From Marinifaba aquimaris (GTDB taxonomy: Bacteria; Pseudomonadota; Gammaproteobacteria; Enterobacterales; Alteromonadaceae), in assembly GCF_013328345.1 (NCBI RefSeq), contig NZ_JABULX010000004.1:62001-126000 (forward strand): 64,000 nt of DNA, read 5' to 3'. Below are positions 1 to 8,711 of this stretch, piece after piece. Position numbers and translations under genes: made by a program. Position 1 is the stretch's first letter; every line of letters begins with the position of its first letter. The notes beneath the pieces were generated by a model. That model had not been told where the DNA came from. It did not search any database and saw only the letters and a program-made list of their open reading frames with translations.

Positions 1-758
1 TCATTTTCCAATACTCGTTACCAGAGTCGACCCCAGAACAGTTAGCTCAGTCCAATATACTGTTTAAATTATCGCAACAAGTTACTTCTCCCGCTCGCTT
101 AAGAGGCACTGCTTTGTTAGTGCATGAAACCATGGATCAGGTTAAAACGCCACGTAATGCTTGGACTTATAACACAGGTCAAAGAAGGGTAAGAAAAGCA
201 CCCAATGTAGCTTACGATGCGCCAGGTACCGCATCAGATGGTTTGCGTACTAATGATGACTTGGATATGTTTAATGGCTCGCCAAACCGCTATAACTGGA
301 CGTTAAAAGGCAAACAAGAATTATATATTCCTTATAACAGTTATAAGCTTCATCAGCAGGGCATTGACTACGATGATATTTTGCATCCTGGTCATATCAA
401 CCCAGAGTTAACTCGATTTGAAAAGCACCGTGTTTGGGTTGTCGAAGCGACGTTAAAAGAAGATATGCGCCACTTATACAAAAAACGCGTTTTCTTCATT
501 GACGAAGATAGCTGGCAAATACATGTGGCCGATGTATATGACAACCGTGATGAGCTTTATCGTGTGAATATGGCACACGGCTTGAATTACTACGAAGTGC
601 CAACACACTGGTCGACGTTGGATGTTTATCATGATTTATCATCTCGTCGTTATTTAGCTATTGGCTTAGATAACAATGAAAAAATGTACGACTTTGACGC
701 CGATATTACAGGTAAAGACTTTACAACTCAGGCATTAAGACGAGCAGGTCGTCGATAG
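1..758 (+). CDS. DUF1329 domain protein, 3' portion (5' end outside window)
   Basis: The reading frame (codons from base 3) is already open at the window edge and ends with TAG at 756-758, so the N-terminus is missing. The visible part carries the typical DUF1329 C-terminal pattern: an SPARLRGTALLVHE stretch, a KTPRNAWTYNTGQRRVRKAP strand segment, then NGSPNRYNWTLKGKQELYIPYN. As I recall, DUF1329 is grouped with the LolA/LolB lipoprotein-carrier fold, and the proteins are exported. Function is unproven. It lies directly upstream of a Ycf48-like protein and an RND/MMPL exporter, a neighbourhood that recurs in Pseudomonas and Alteromonadales, usually with a DUF1302 barrel gene that would be upstream of this window. 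The inferred role is periplasmic carriage of a lipid-like substrate. A strong terminator follows, so the next genes may have their own promoter. The family call is firm; the function is not. Confidence 0.85.
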   Translation, partial: IFQYSLPESTPEQLAQSNILFKLSQQVTSPARLRGTALLVHETMDQVKTPRNAWTYNTGQRRVRKAPNVAYDAPGTASDGLRTNDDLDMFNGSPNRYNWTLKGKQELYIPYNSYKLHQQGIDYDDILHPGHINPELTRFEKHRVWVVEATLKEDMRHLYKKRVFFIDEDSWQIHVADVYDNRDELYRVNMAHGLNYYEVPTHWSTLDVYHDLSSRRYLAIGLDNNEKMYDFDADITGKDFTTQALRRAGRR

Positions 759-779
759 ACAATTATTGTTATTTTCATA

Positions 780-812
780 AAGCGGCATTAATCTAGGTTA
801 ATGCCGCTTTTT
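780..812 (+). terminator. Rho-independent terminator after the DUF1329 gene
   Basis: The inverted repeat AAGCGGCATTAA / TTAATGCCGCTT with a short loop is followed by a T-rich run. It lies 21 bases after the stop codon of the DUF1329 gene. Confidence 0.9.
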
Positions 813-858
813 GTTTTTCTATACTTTATATGAAGTTATTCGTTTTTGGAGCTAAGGT

Positions 859-1992
859 TTGATTGCAGCCTTTCAATTTAAATTAGGTTTATTGGTAAAA
901 CTTACCGTATTAATCACTTTTTTTTGCGCTAATGCTTTATTTGCTAAACCTGCTGAAATTCAACCGTTAGCCAGTCAGAGTTTACTTACGGATATTATCC
1001 AGTTTAATTTTCAGCAACAGCCAGTTTTCATCGCTGTGGGAGAAAGAGGCCATATATTAAGAGCTGAACAGGGTAAAACTGAGCAACTTGATTGGCAGCA
1101 AGTTGCTAATCCTAAAAGTGATATGTTGACTAAAGTCTTTTCATTGCAAAGTAATACCTCCCTCGTTTGGGCTGTTGGTCACAACGGACTCATTTTGCAC
1201 AGTAAAGACGCGGGGCTTAATTGGCACGTGCAACATTTCGCTCCCGAACTCGATAAACCACTAATGGATATTTTCTTTTTTAATGAGCAACACGGTGTAG
1301 CTGTAGGAGCCTATGGTTTGTATTTGATGACTCATGATGGTGGTGCTAGTTGGCAAAGTCAGCAACATGAGAGCTTATTAACTCGAGACGATAGGGAATA
1401 TCTGGCCGAAGTAAGGCTCGAAAGTGAAGAGGATTATTTAGACGAGTTATCGGCAATTTTACCTCATATGAACCAATTGGCTTTTGACGGTAACAGTTTA
1501 TGGTTAGCCGGTGAGCGTGGGCTAGTTGCTACCAGTAAAGACAAAGGTCAATCTTGGCAACGTCAAGATATTGAGTACGACGGTTCGATGTTTACCATCA
1601 AAGCAGATACAGAAAATGCGCATAGCATTGTTGTTGCAGGTCTTCGAGGTAACTTTTTTAGGACCAAAAATGCAGGCCGTATTTGGTATGCGTCACACTT
1701 ACCAGAACCGTCAAATATTAATGCAATAAAAATACTCGAGCAGGGAATTTTATTATTTACTCATAGTCAGCAAGTTTGGTATTGGCATCGTCAGTCAAAA
1801 AGGCTCACCGCTGCATTTAAAACGCAGAGTAAAACCCAGTTAGGGGCGATTAAATATCAAGACAAACTCATTACAATTGGTGATCAAGGTTTTGAAGCAT
1901 TTGTTTTTAATGAAAAAAACTTTGAACAAGCCCACAGGTTTATACCTTCTTCGGTACCCGTCTCCTCTATGCAAAATCAGCTAACTAAGTGA
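859..1992 (+). CDS. Ycf48-like (BNR/WD40-type) beta-propeller exported protein
   Basis: This protein of about 377 residues starts with a hydrophobic signal peptide (roughly residues 8-28, ending near ALFAKP). Propeller-type repeats follow, with motifs such as VGHNGLILHSKDAGLNW, VGAYGLYLMTHDGGASW and LAGERGLVATSKDKGQSW, typical of Ycf48/photosystem assembly-like and BNR repeats. The start is TTG at 859, with GGAGCTAAGG just upstream as ribosome binding site; no in-frame ATG gives a complete signal peptide. It ends 7 bases before the RND exporter gene, so the two are almost certainly co-transcribed. In this neighbourhood Ycf48-like proteins are probably periplasmic accessory or assembly factors for the exporter; this is inference. 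There is no photosynthesis context. Confidence 0.85.
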   Translation: MIAAFQFKLGLLVKLTVLITFFCANALFAKPAEIQPLASQSLLTDIIQFNFQQQPVFIAVGERGHILRAEQGKTEQLDWQQVANPKSDMLTKVFSLQSNTSLVWAVGHNGLILHSKDAGLNWHVQHFAPELDKPLMDIFFFNEQHGVAVGAYGLYLMTHDGGASWQSQQHESLLTRDDREYLAEVRLESEEDYLDELSAILPHMNQLAFDGNSLWLAGERGLVATSKDKGQSWQRQDIEYDGSMFTIKADTENAHSIVVAGLRGNFFRTKNAGRIWYASHLPEPSNINAIKILEQGILLFTHSQQVWYWHRQSKRLTAAFKTQSKTQLGAIKYQDKLITIGDQGFEAFVFNEKNFEQAHRFIPSSVPVSSMQNQLTK

Positions 1993-1999
1993 TCGTTTT

Positions 2000-4342
2000 A
2001 TGTCTATTTTTTCCATTATCAATTTTGTTGAGCAACTGATTTTCCGTCATAGACAGTTTGTTATTCTCTTTTTTGCTCTGATGACGTGTGTTTTGGGTTA
2101 TCAAGCCAGTCAAATTAAACTCGACGCTGCATTTACTAAAAATATCCCGCTAAAACATGAATATATGCAGACTTATTTGCAGTATCAGCAAGACTTTGGC
2201 GGGGCAAATAATGTACTTATCTCTTTGTGTGATAGCAGTGGCGATATATACAATCCCGCATTTTTCGATAGCCTGAAAAAAGTACATGATCAGCTATTTT
2301 TTATCCAAGGTGTTAGCCGTTCCAGTGTAAAGTCATTATTCTCACCTTCAGTTCGGTTTACTCAAGTTGTAGAGGATGGCTTTGCTGGTGGCCCCGTCAT
2401 ACCAGCAAATTTTAAAGCTGATAATGCGGGTTTAAATCAAGTTAAGCGAAATGTTGAATTATCTGGCCAAGTTGGTCGAATTGTGGCTAATGACTACAGC
2501 TGCGCGATGGTCAGTGCGCAGCTTTTAGAGTTTGACCCGCAAACGGGTGAATCATTAGATACCATCAAAATAGCTAAAGAGCTTGAAAATACGATCCGAG
2601 GTGAATTTGAAACCGATAGTATTTCTGTTCATATAATTGGTTTTGCCAAGATGGTTGGGGATGTTGCAGCTGGGGCGAAAGGCGTCATTTTGTTTTTTAT
2701 CGTTGCCATCATTATTACCACGTTGTTTGTTTATTACTTCTGTAAGTCACTGAAATTAACACTGTTCCCAATCGCTTGTTCGCTCATCGCTATGATTTGG
2801 AAAGTTGGTATTTTATCTTCACTAGGCTTTGGCATTGACCCTATGTCTATCTTGTTGCCGTTTTTGATATTTGCCATAGGTGTAAGTCACGGTGTACAAA
2901 TGATTAATGCGGTGGTCAAGAATTTAGCGACGGGGAGCGAAATAAAGCACGCTTCGCAACAAGCATTTAAAGTTTTGGCGTTGCCTGGGTTAATCGCGCT
3001 GGTCTCAGATTGCATTGGCTTTTTGACGATTTTGAGTATCGATATTGGAATCATCAAAGAGCTCGCCATTTCTGCATCAATAGGGGTAGGTGTAATTATC
3101 CTTACTAACTTAATATTGATGCCTGTGGCCTTATCATTTGTTAAAGACGCCTCTTTGAGTCGATTCTTGCAGAGACAACAGGATGCTCAAGCGCTTCAGC
3201 AACAGCAAACTCACTGCATTAATCGAGGCTGGCAAAAATTACATGCTATCTGCAAAGTGAAAAATGCGGCTTTGATCACGGCCTTGTCCTTTGTCGTTTT
3301 TGTTGTTTGTTATGGTTATTCTAATAATTTGAAAGTAGGGGATTTACATGCCGGCGCCCCTGCGCTTCATACTGATTCTCGCTATAACCAAGATACGTTC
3401 TTAATCACAGAAAAGTATGCAGTCAGTGTCGATATTCTATCAATTATCGCAGAGTCTGAACCTGACGCTTGTACCCAGTTTGACACTATGTCTGCTATTG
3501 ATGATTTTCAGTGGCGTTTAAGTAATGTTGAGGGCGTTCAATCGAGCGTGAGCTTAACTAGTGTGGCGAAAATTATAAATTCAGGTTTTAATGAGGCTAA
3601 CCCAAAATGGCGAGTATTATCATCCAATGTTGATACACTCGCCCAATCTGTTGCTAGGGTGCCGACAAGCTCTGGTCTGTTAAATGGCGACTGTTCTGCA
3701 ATACCTATTATTCTATTTTTAACGGACCACAAAGCTGAAACGATGGCGCGCGTTATCGATGTAGTTAAAGTACAAAAAGCAGAGTTTGAATCTGAACAAC
3801 TCACTTTCAGACTTGCTTCTGGTCCTGCAGGTGTAATGGCAGCAACAAACGAAGCGGTGACAGAAGCACAAGTGCCAATGATGTTATATGTCTATGGTGC
3901 CGTTATTATCCTTTGTTTACTCAGTTTTAAATCCATTAAAGCTACTATCGCTGTCGTATTACCTTTATATTTAGTGTCTATTATGGCACAAGCTTTGATG
4001 ACCTATATGCAAATTGGTTTAACAGTATATACCTTGCCAGTGATTGCCCTTGGTGTGGGTATTGGTGTTGATTACGGCATCTATATCTTGACGACAATGA
4101 ATGATTACATTCGTCGTGGAGAGTCGATTGAACGCGCTTATATTGATGCACTAAAAGAGCGTGGTGGGGCCGTTATTTTCACTGGTATTACACTAGCTGT
4201 AGGGGTGAGTACTTGGTTATTTAGTGATTTAAAATTCCAAGTTGATATGGGGATCCTCTTGACCTTTATGTTTTTGCTCAATATGCTCGGCGCCATTATT
4301 TTATTGCCTGCATTAGTTCGTTTAATGTGGCCAAAGCAGTAA
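2000..4342 (+). CDS. RND superfamily exporter (MMPL type)
   Basis: This 780-residue inner-membrane protein has the duplicated RND layout: TM1 near residues 15-35, a periplasmic domain, a TM2-6 block (about 225-390), TM7 near 420, a second periplasmic domain, and a TM8-12 block (about 630-775). The second half carries the GVGIGVDYGIY motif with Asp691-Tyr692, the usual proton-relay pair. The equivalent position in the first half is IGVSHGVQ, with Ser296-His297. MMPL/HpnN-type RND proteins move lipids or hydrophobic molecules using the proton gradient. The gene follows the Ycf48-like gene by 7 bases and a DUF1329 gene lies further upstream, which fits an envelope lipid-export module. The substrate is unknown. 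Confidence 0.88.
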   Translation: MSIFSIINFVEQLIFRHRQFVILFFALMTCVLGYQASQIKLDAAFTKNIPLKHEYMQTYLQYQQDFGGANNVLISLCDSSGDIYNPAFFDSLKKVHDQLFFIQGVSRSSVKSLFSPSVRFTQVVEDGFAGGPVIPANFKADNAGLNQVKRNVELSGQVGRIVANDYSCAMVSAQLLEFDPQTGESLDTIKIAKELENTIRGEFETDSISVHIIGFAKMVGDVAAGAKGVILFFIVAIIITTLFVYYFCKSLKLTLFPIACSLIAMIWKVGILSSLGFGIDPMSILLPFLIFAIGVSHGVQMINAVVKNLATGSEIKHASQQAFKVLALPGLIALVSDCIGFLTILSIDIGIIKELAISASIGVGVIILTNLILMPVALSFVKDASLSRFLQRQQDAQALQQQQTHCINRGWQKLHAICKVKNAALITALSFVVFVVCYGYSNNLKVGDLHAGAPALHTDSRYNQDTFLITEKYAVSVDILSIIAESEPDACTQFDTMSAIDDFQWRLSNVEGVQSSVSLTSVAKIINSGFNEANPKWRVLSSNVDTLAQSVARVPTSSGLLNGDCSAIPIILFLTDHKAETMARVIDVVKVQKAEFESEQLTFRLASGPAGVMAATNEAVTEAQVPMMLYVYGAVIILCLLSFKSIKATIAVVLPLYLVSIMAQALMTYMQIGLTVYTLPVIALGVGIGVDYGIYILTTMNDYIRRGESIERAYIDALKERGGAVIFTGITLAVGVSTWLFSDLKFQVDMGILLTFMFLLNMLGAIILLPALVRLMWPKQ

Positions 4343-4369
4343 TTATTTTTAGGAATTTATTTCACCCCG

Positions 4370-5200
4370 ATGTTTGATAATAACAACCGTTCTGATAACA
4401 AAATCGCTGATCAATTAACAGGTCAGGTCAAAACTTGCAGCTTTAGCCAAGGCATGAATTGGCTAAAACTAGGGTTTAACCTGTTTAAACTTAACCCTTT
4501 ACAATGGATGCTCTCTACGCTTTCTGTGTTACTGCTATCACTTGCACTAATGGCTATCCCGGTTGTGGGCTCGATCATCGCTTCGATTCTATGGGCAGGC
4601 TTTTATGTTATTGCGCGTAATTTAGATAGGGGCGATAAGTTTAACCCAATGGATATTATACAGACGGTAAAAACCTCAGGGTTGAAATTAGCGGGGTTAA
4701 CACTGATTAATTTGGTTGTGATGTCGGTTTGTTTTGCCATTATGTTGGGCGACTTTCCTATTAATGACCCTGAACAATTAAAGCAGCTTTCTGATACTGA
4801 AATATTAAAATTAGCGGAGCAATTTGTACTGGCAATGTTTATCTACTTAATTCCTGCCGCTGCATTTGTATTCTCGCCTATATTGCTCGCTTTACAGCCG
4901 CAAGTCAGTTTAATCAATACGATTATTCAAAGTTTTAGGGCCTGTTTGTTAAATGTTTTAGCCATGCTAGGTTTTGGATTAGCAATGATAGGGCTCGCTT
5001 TTCCTGCCCTTGTTTTGATTACTCTGAACTTAACATTATTAGTCCCTTTATATTTTATGCTGCTGGTACCTATTACGATGTGTGCGCTCTATTGTGCGTA
5101 TAAAGATATTTATTGTCAGGTTAATGAAGATCCAAATAGCTCTGATAACGACATCAACAGCTCAAACGATTCGAATAATTCAGATGTGATGCAGGCTTAG
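4370..5200 (+). CDS. BPSS1780-type integral membrane protein
   Basis: This is a 276-residue multi-pass membrane protein with a short hydrophilic N-terminus and about six hydrophobic segments between residues 45 and 240. It ends in a low-complexity Asn/Ser/Asp tail (residues 250-276). The segment around MNWLKLGFNLFKLNPLQWM followed by a long hydrophobic helix matches the BPSS1780 family of uncharacterised bacterial membrane proteins. No catalytic motif is seen. It begins 27 bases after the RND exporter stop and ends 12 bases before the nitroreductase gene, so it may belong to either transcript. The function is unknown. Confidence 0.7.
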   Translation: MFDNNNRSDNKIADQLTGQVKTCSFSQGMNWLKLGFNLFKLNPLQWMLSTLSVLLLSLALMAIPVVGSIIASILWAGFYVIARNLDRGDKFNPMDIIQTVKTSGLKLAGLTLINLVVMSVCFAIMLGDFPINDPEQLKQLSDTEILKLAEQFVLAMFIYLIPAAAFVFSPILLALQPQVSLINTIIQSFRACLLNVLAMLGFGLAMIGLAFPALVLITLNLTLLVPLYFMLLVPITMCALYCAYKDIYCQVNEDPNSSDNDINSSNDSNNSDVMQA

Positions 5201-5212
5201 GAGAGAATAAAA

Positions 5213-5767
5213 ATGGATGCACTTTCACTATTATTAAAACGTCAGTCATACAACCAATTAACCGAGCCTGCGCCTGAAGGTATTTGCCTTGAGAATATTT
5301 TACAAGCCGGGGTTACTGTTCCCGATCATGGTGGTTTAACACCTTGGCGTTTTATCGTATTTCGTGGTCAAGCGTTAGATGATCTAGGCGAGATTTACGC
5401 TGAAGCAAGAGAGGCACAAGGTGCCGATTGTGAAAAAATCAGTAAAGCCCGGAACATGCCATTAAGAGCGCCTTTAGTCATCGCAATTATTGCCGATGTA
5501 AAAGATAGCCCAAAAATTCCAAGACTTGAACAATTAGTAGCAGCAGGCTGCAGTGCACAAGCCATGCAAATGGCTGCGTTTGCTCAAGGTTATCAAGGTA
5601 TTTGGCGAACGGGCGATCTCGCTTATGATGCGCATGTTAAAAAACAACTTAAGTTAAAAGAAGCTGATGAGATCATTGGCTTCTTATACTTAGGAACGGC
5701 AAAAAGCGAACCGCCAGTTAAAACGAGAAAACCAGCAGCAGAATTTGTTGAATACTGGTTAGAGTAA
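5213..5767 (+). CDS. Nitroreductase family protein, YdjA-like
   Basis: This 184-residue protein matches E. coli YdjA in length and in its N-terminal pattern: LLLKRQSYNQLTEPAP, then AGVTVPDHGGLTPWRFIVF. These small FMN-dependent NAD(P)H nitroreductases are soluble dimers; the RQS motif near the N-terminus and the C-terminal GFLYLGTA segment are FMN-site features. GGAGAG eight bases upstream of the ATG is a good ribosome binding site. The physiological substrate is not known for the family; activities on nitro compounds and quinones are reported for relatives. Confidence 0.88.
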   Translation: MDALSLLLKRQSYNQLTEPAPEGICLENILQAGVTVPDHGGLTPWRFIVFRGQALDDLGEIYAEAREAQGADCEKISKARNMPLRAPLVIAIIADVKDSPKIPRLEQLVAAGCSAQAMQMAAFAQGYQGIWRTGDLAYDAHVKKQLKLKEADEIIGFLYLGTAKSEPPVKTRKPAAEFVEYWLE

Positions 5768-5902
5768 GTTCGATCGCTCAATGTTGAATCCAAATATCGA
5801 GCGATATTTATCCATTCGCGTATTGTGTTATTTCCTCGTACTTGCCTGCGTAACATCGTATTATTCTTGTATCGCAAAATGTAATTTATAGCCTCTGTTT
5901 TT

Positions 5903-7348
5903 ATGTCGATAGATAGCCTTGAAAAATTCAAACTTAAGCATTGGTTAGTCGATCCGATCAATAGCACTATCACTTCTGATGACGGCGAAACAAAAAAGCT
6001 TGAACGCAGATTAATTCGAGTTTTACAGGCTTTAGCAATAGCAAAAGAGCAGACGCTGAGTAAAGAAGCTTTACTTGAAGAGGTTTGGGCGGGAAAAGTC
6101 GTATCAGATGAAACCATTTCCGTAGCAATAAGTGGCTTGCGAAAGGCGTTAGGTTGCAATGCTAAATCGCCCATTTTTATTGCTACCATTACAGGTTTCG
6201 GTTTTAGGTTATTGCCTAAAGTAGAACAAATACAAACTGAGTTAAGCTCCCTAGCTGCTGATAAACATATTGTCGGTAAGCCTAAACGCGTTCAATTCAC
6301 GATTGCAGCGTCTATCATAGTTATTTTTTCTGTGGTTTGGATTTATTTTGCAAAACCCAAATATGATTACAATGCTGTTCCACAAAATTTACTGGCTAAT
6401 GAACAATACGCCAAAGCTATTTTTTTAATACAACAACCTGATCGAGAAAGCTTAGCGCAAGGTGAAGAGCTTCTAGCAAGCCTTTATGAGCAAATGCCCA
6501 ACGATCCACATGTGATAAATGCCTATGGCAAATCAATATTGTTTCAGGTTAATTGGCAGGGGAGTACGACTGAACGAGATCAAGTTTTAGAACAGGCTAA
6601 AAGTATTTTCAATCAAGGTTATGCAATTGCTCCTCAGTTTGCTGATCTATTGATGCAGTTAGGCCTTATTGCTATCTATCAATCTAATGTGATTATGGCA
6701 GAGCGTTACTTACGTGAGAGTATCCAAATTGCACCAAAAGACCCTCTCAGCCACAAGCTTTATGCGTCAATGGCCATTGCATTAGGTGATACCGAGGCTG
6801 CTTTACATCATATTCAAGTTCATCGAAACCTATCGCCAAAAGAGTATTCTGCTGAAAATATTGCATGGGTTTACAATATGTCTAAAGAATACGACAAGGC
6901 AATATCTGAACTCGCTAAACTAAAAGCAATAAATCCGAATAGCATTAGTTACCACACCGCCGGGCTGAAGTTATATGAAAATATGGGCGATGAAAAAACG
7001 GCTTATCAGCATTATCGCGCAAACTTTGAGCTAGTGGGGTATTCAGAACAAGAGCTCAGAGCGGCTGATAGCGCTTTTAACCAAGGTGGTTTAAAACAGT
7101 TAAATGCTTGGCTTGCTAATGTTAAAAAGGAGAAACTGAATATTGGTCAGTACTGGCCGCCTATTTCAACTGCACGTTATCATATTACCGCTGGAGAATA
7201 TGATAAAGCCATGAAAAATTTAGAAAAAGCAGTTGCAGATAACAATAATTTGATACTTTGGCTCAATGTTGATCCAAAGTATCAACCGCTCAAAAGTAAT
7301 CCACAATTTCAAAGAATTATTAAACAGTTAAGATTACCTAAAGAATAG
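5903..7348 (+). CDS. CadC/ToxR-type membrane transcription regulator with TPR-like C-terminus
   Basis: This 481-residue protein has an N-terminal OmpR/PhoB-type winged helix (residues about 10-105), including the LSKEALLEEVWAGKVVSDETISVAISGLRKALG recognition region (given here only as landmarks around residues 52-84). A single transmembrane segment follows at about residues 132-150 and then a tetratricopeptide-like periplasmic or extracytoplasmic region. The layout is that of CadC/ToxR-like one-component regulators, which bind DNA from the membrane. It lies 83 bases upstream of a BamB-like lipoprotein gene on the same strand, and that gap contains a direct repeat suited to this DNA-binding type. 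The lipoprotein gene is therefore a likely target. The signal is unknown. Confidence 0.85.
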   Translation: MSIDSLEKFKLKHWLVDPINSTITSDDGETKKLERRLIRVLQALAIAKEQTLSKEALLEEVWAGKVVSDETISVAISGLRKALGCNAKSPIFIATITGFGFRLLPKVEQIQTELSSLAADKHIVGKPKRVQFTIAASIIVIFSVVWIYFAKPKYDYNAVPQNLLANEQYAKAIFLIQQPDRESLAQGEELLASLYEQMPNDPHVINAYGKSILFQVNWQGSTTERDQVLEQAKSIFNQGYAIAPQFADLLMQLGLIAIYQSNVIMAERYLRESIQIAPKDPLSHKLYASMAIALGDTEAALHHIQVHRNLSPKEYSAENIAWVYNMSKEYDKAISELAKLKAINPNSISYHTAGLKLYENMGDEKTAYQHYRANFELVGYSEQELRAADSAFNQGGLKQLNAWLANVKKEKLNIGQYWPPISTARYHITAGEYDKAMKNLEKAVADNNNLILWLNVDPKYQPLKSNPQFQRIIKQLRLPKE

Positions 7349-7349
7349 C

Positions 7350-7367
7350 TTCTTAACCCTTTCTTAA
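7350..7367 (+). promoter_or_regulatory. Candidate direct-repeat operator (TTCTTAA x2, 11-bp pitch)
   Basis: Two exact TTCTTAA copies start at 7350 and 7361, separated by CCCT, giving an 11-bp period. OmpR/PhoB-type winged helices commonly bind direct repeats with about this pitch, and the gene ending at 7348 encodes one. A TATATT element near 7390 could be the -10 box of the downstream lipoprotein gene. The site is AT-rich and short, so chance is possible. Confidence 0.35.
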
Positions 7368-7431
7368 AGTCTATCGATAATTTTCATCCTATATTGCGGT
7401 TAGTTTTAACTAGTAATACAGGAAAATAATA

Positions 7432-8580
7432 ATGACCAAACAACTATGGATATTTGGTTTAGCGATAGGCTTAAGTGCATGTGGTGGTGGGTCAGGAGAT
7501 GCTTCCCCAAGCATAGGCTCGAAACCACTAACAAGTTCAGAAATCAAGCAGCGCGTTGAACAGCAAGAGCAAACTATTCGAAGTCAAAGTTTGTGGTTTA
7601 TTGATACCGGCGCTCCTATTCATGCAACTGCCGCCGTTGCAGATAACAAAGTGTTTATTGGCAATGATGAAGGAAATCTTTTTGCTTTAGCTACAGACAC
7701 TGGTGAGATTATTTGGCAATTGGCTATAGGCTCAAACATATCGGGTGATATTGTCGCTCACAATGACAGCATTATTTTTTTAACAGAGGGTGCTGAATTA
7801 ATTGCTTTGAATATTCACGATGGTAGTGATGTCTGGCGATTAGATACCAGAGCCGAAAGAATTCTCGATACCTGGGACTATCACAACAATCACCCTTTAA
7901 TCGTCAATAACGAACTTTATTTGGTGTCTAAAAGTGGCTATGTTATGGCCATTAATCCTAATACTGGTGAGTTGTTGTGGGAGAAAAATATAGGTGAGCG
8001 TTTATTAGGACGCCCCGCTCTTTATGATAATACATTGTCATTTGCCTCAGAAACGGGCCTTTATAATTTCGATATAAACCGAAAAGAAATTAATTGGTAC
8101 AACGATACAACGGGTTATTCGAGCTCACCAGCAGTCGCAGAAGGCGTTGTAATAACGGGTAGCCGCAATGCTTATGCACAAGCTGTTGATTTACAAACTG
8201 GTGAAAATGTTTGGGATGTACAACACGGCGGTAACTGGGTGACAGGGGAAGCAATTTATCATCAAGGAAATTTCTATATTGGCACTTCGGATGACCATTT
8301 ACTTGAGTCAATCAATGCAAAGACAGGTGAGGTGAACTGGAATATCGATGCTGGTGGTAATGTTTTTGCACGCCCTGTCATCTATCAAGATAAGGTATTG
8401 ATTACCGCAGGCAGTGCATATGTAGATCAAAGTAAGGGCTATCTCACGGTTGTAGATTTCTCAGGTGAAGTGCATTGGCAATTAGAGGCTACAAATTTTT
8501 TAAATACGGTCACCGTTGAACAAGGTGTTATCTACACTGGCAATGAAAGCGGTTATTTCTACGCTTTACCCCTTGAATAA
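7432..8580 (+). CDS. PQQ/BamB-like beta-propeller lipoprotein
   Basis: This 382-residue protein has a lipoprotein signal peptide with lipobox LSAC (Cys17) followed by a Gly/Ser linker. PQQ-type propeller repeats follow, seen as recurring units such as ALATDTGEIIWQL, AINPNTGELLWEKNIG and SINAKTGEVNWNIDAGG. The size matches BamB, the outer-membrane assembly lipoprotein. However, the usual bamB neighbours (der, hisS) are absent and the gene sits behind a CadC-type regulator, so it is more likely a paralogue than BamB itself. It is presumably anchored in the outer membrane facing the periplasm. Confidence 0.8.
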   Translation: MTKQLWIFGLAIGLSACGGGSGDASPSIGSKPLTSSEIKQRVEQQEQTIRSQSLWFIDTGAPIHATAAVADNKVFIGNDEGNLFALATDTGEIIWQLAIGSNISGDIVAHNDSIIFLTEGAELIALNIHDGSDVWRLDTRAERILDTWDYHNNHPLIVNNELYLVSKSGYVMAINPNTGELLWEKNIGERLLGRPALYDNTLSFASETGLYNFDINRKEINWYNDTTGYSSSPAVAEGVVITGSRNAYAQAVDLQTGENVWDVQHGGNWVTGEAIYHQGNFYIGTSDDHLLESINAKTGEVNWNIDAGGNVFARPVIYQDKVLITAGSAYVDQSKGYLTVVDFSGEVHWQLEATNFLNTVTVEQGVIYTGNESGYFYALPLE

Positions 8581-8602
8581 ACGTACGTTTGTAACATCAA
8601 AT

Positions 8603-8640
8603 CAAAGGCAAGCCTTAATTTTGCTTGGCTTGCCTTTGTT
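8603..8640 (+). terminator. Rho-independent terminator after the BamB-like gene
   Basis: AAAGGCAAGCC pairs with GGCTTGCCTTT across a short loop. A modest T-run follows. Confidence 0.8.
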
Positions 8641-8711
8641 AAACACTATATTCTTCTTTTAAAAGAAAACCGTTAAACTAGGCGCGATTTTTTTTAAAAC
8701 GTAGATTTATC

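Noticed and set aside
5623-6189. 188-codon open frame on the minus strand over the nitroreductase end and the regulator start
   Set aside because: It overlaps two well-supported plus-strand genes, has no family resemblance and shows no ribosome binding site; it is an antisense shadow.
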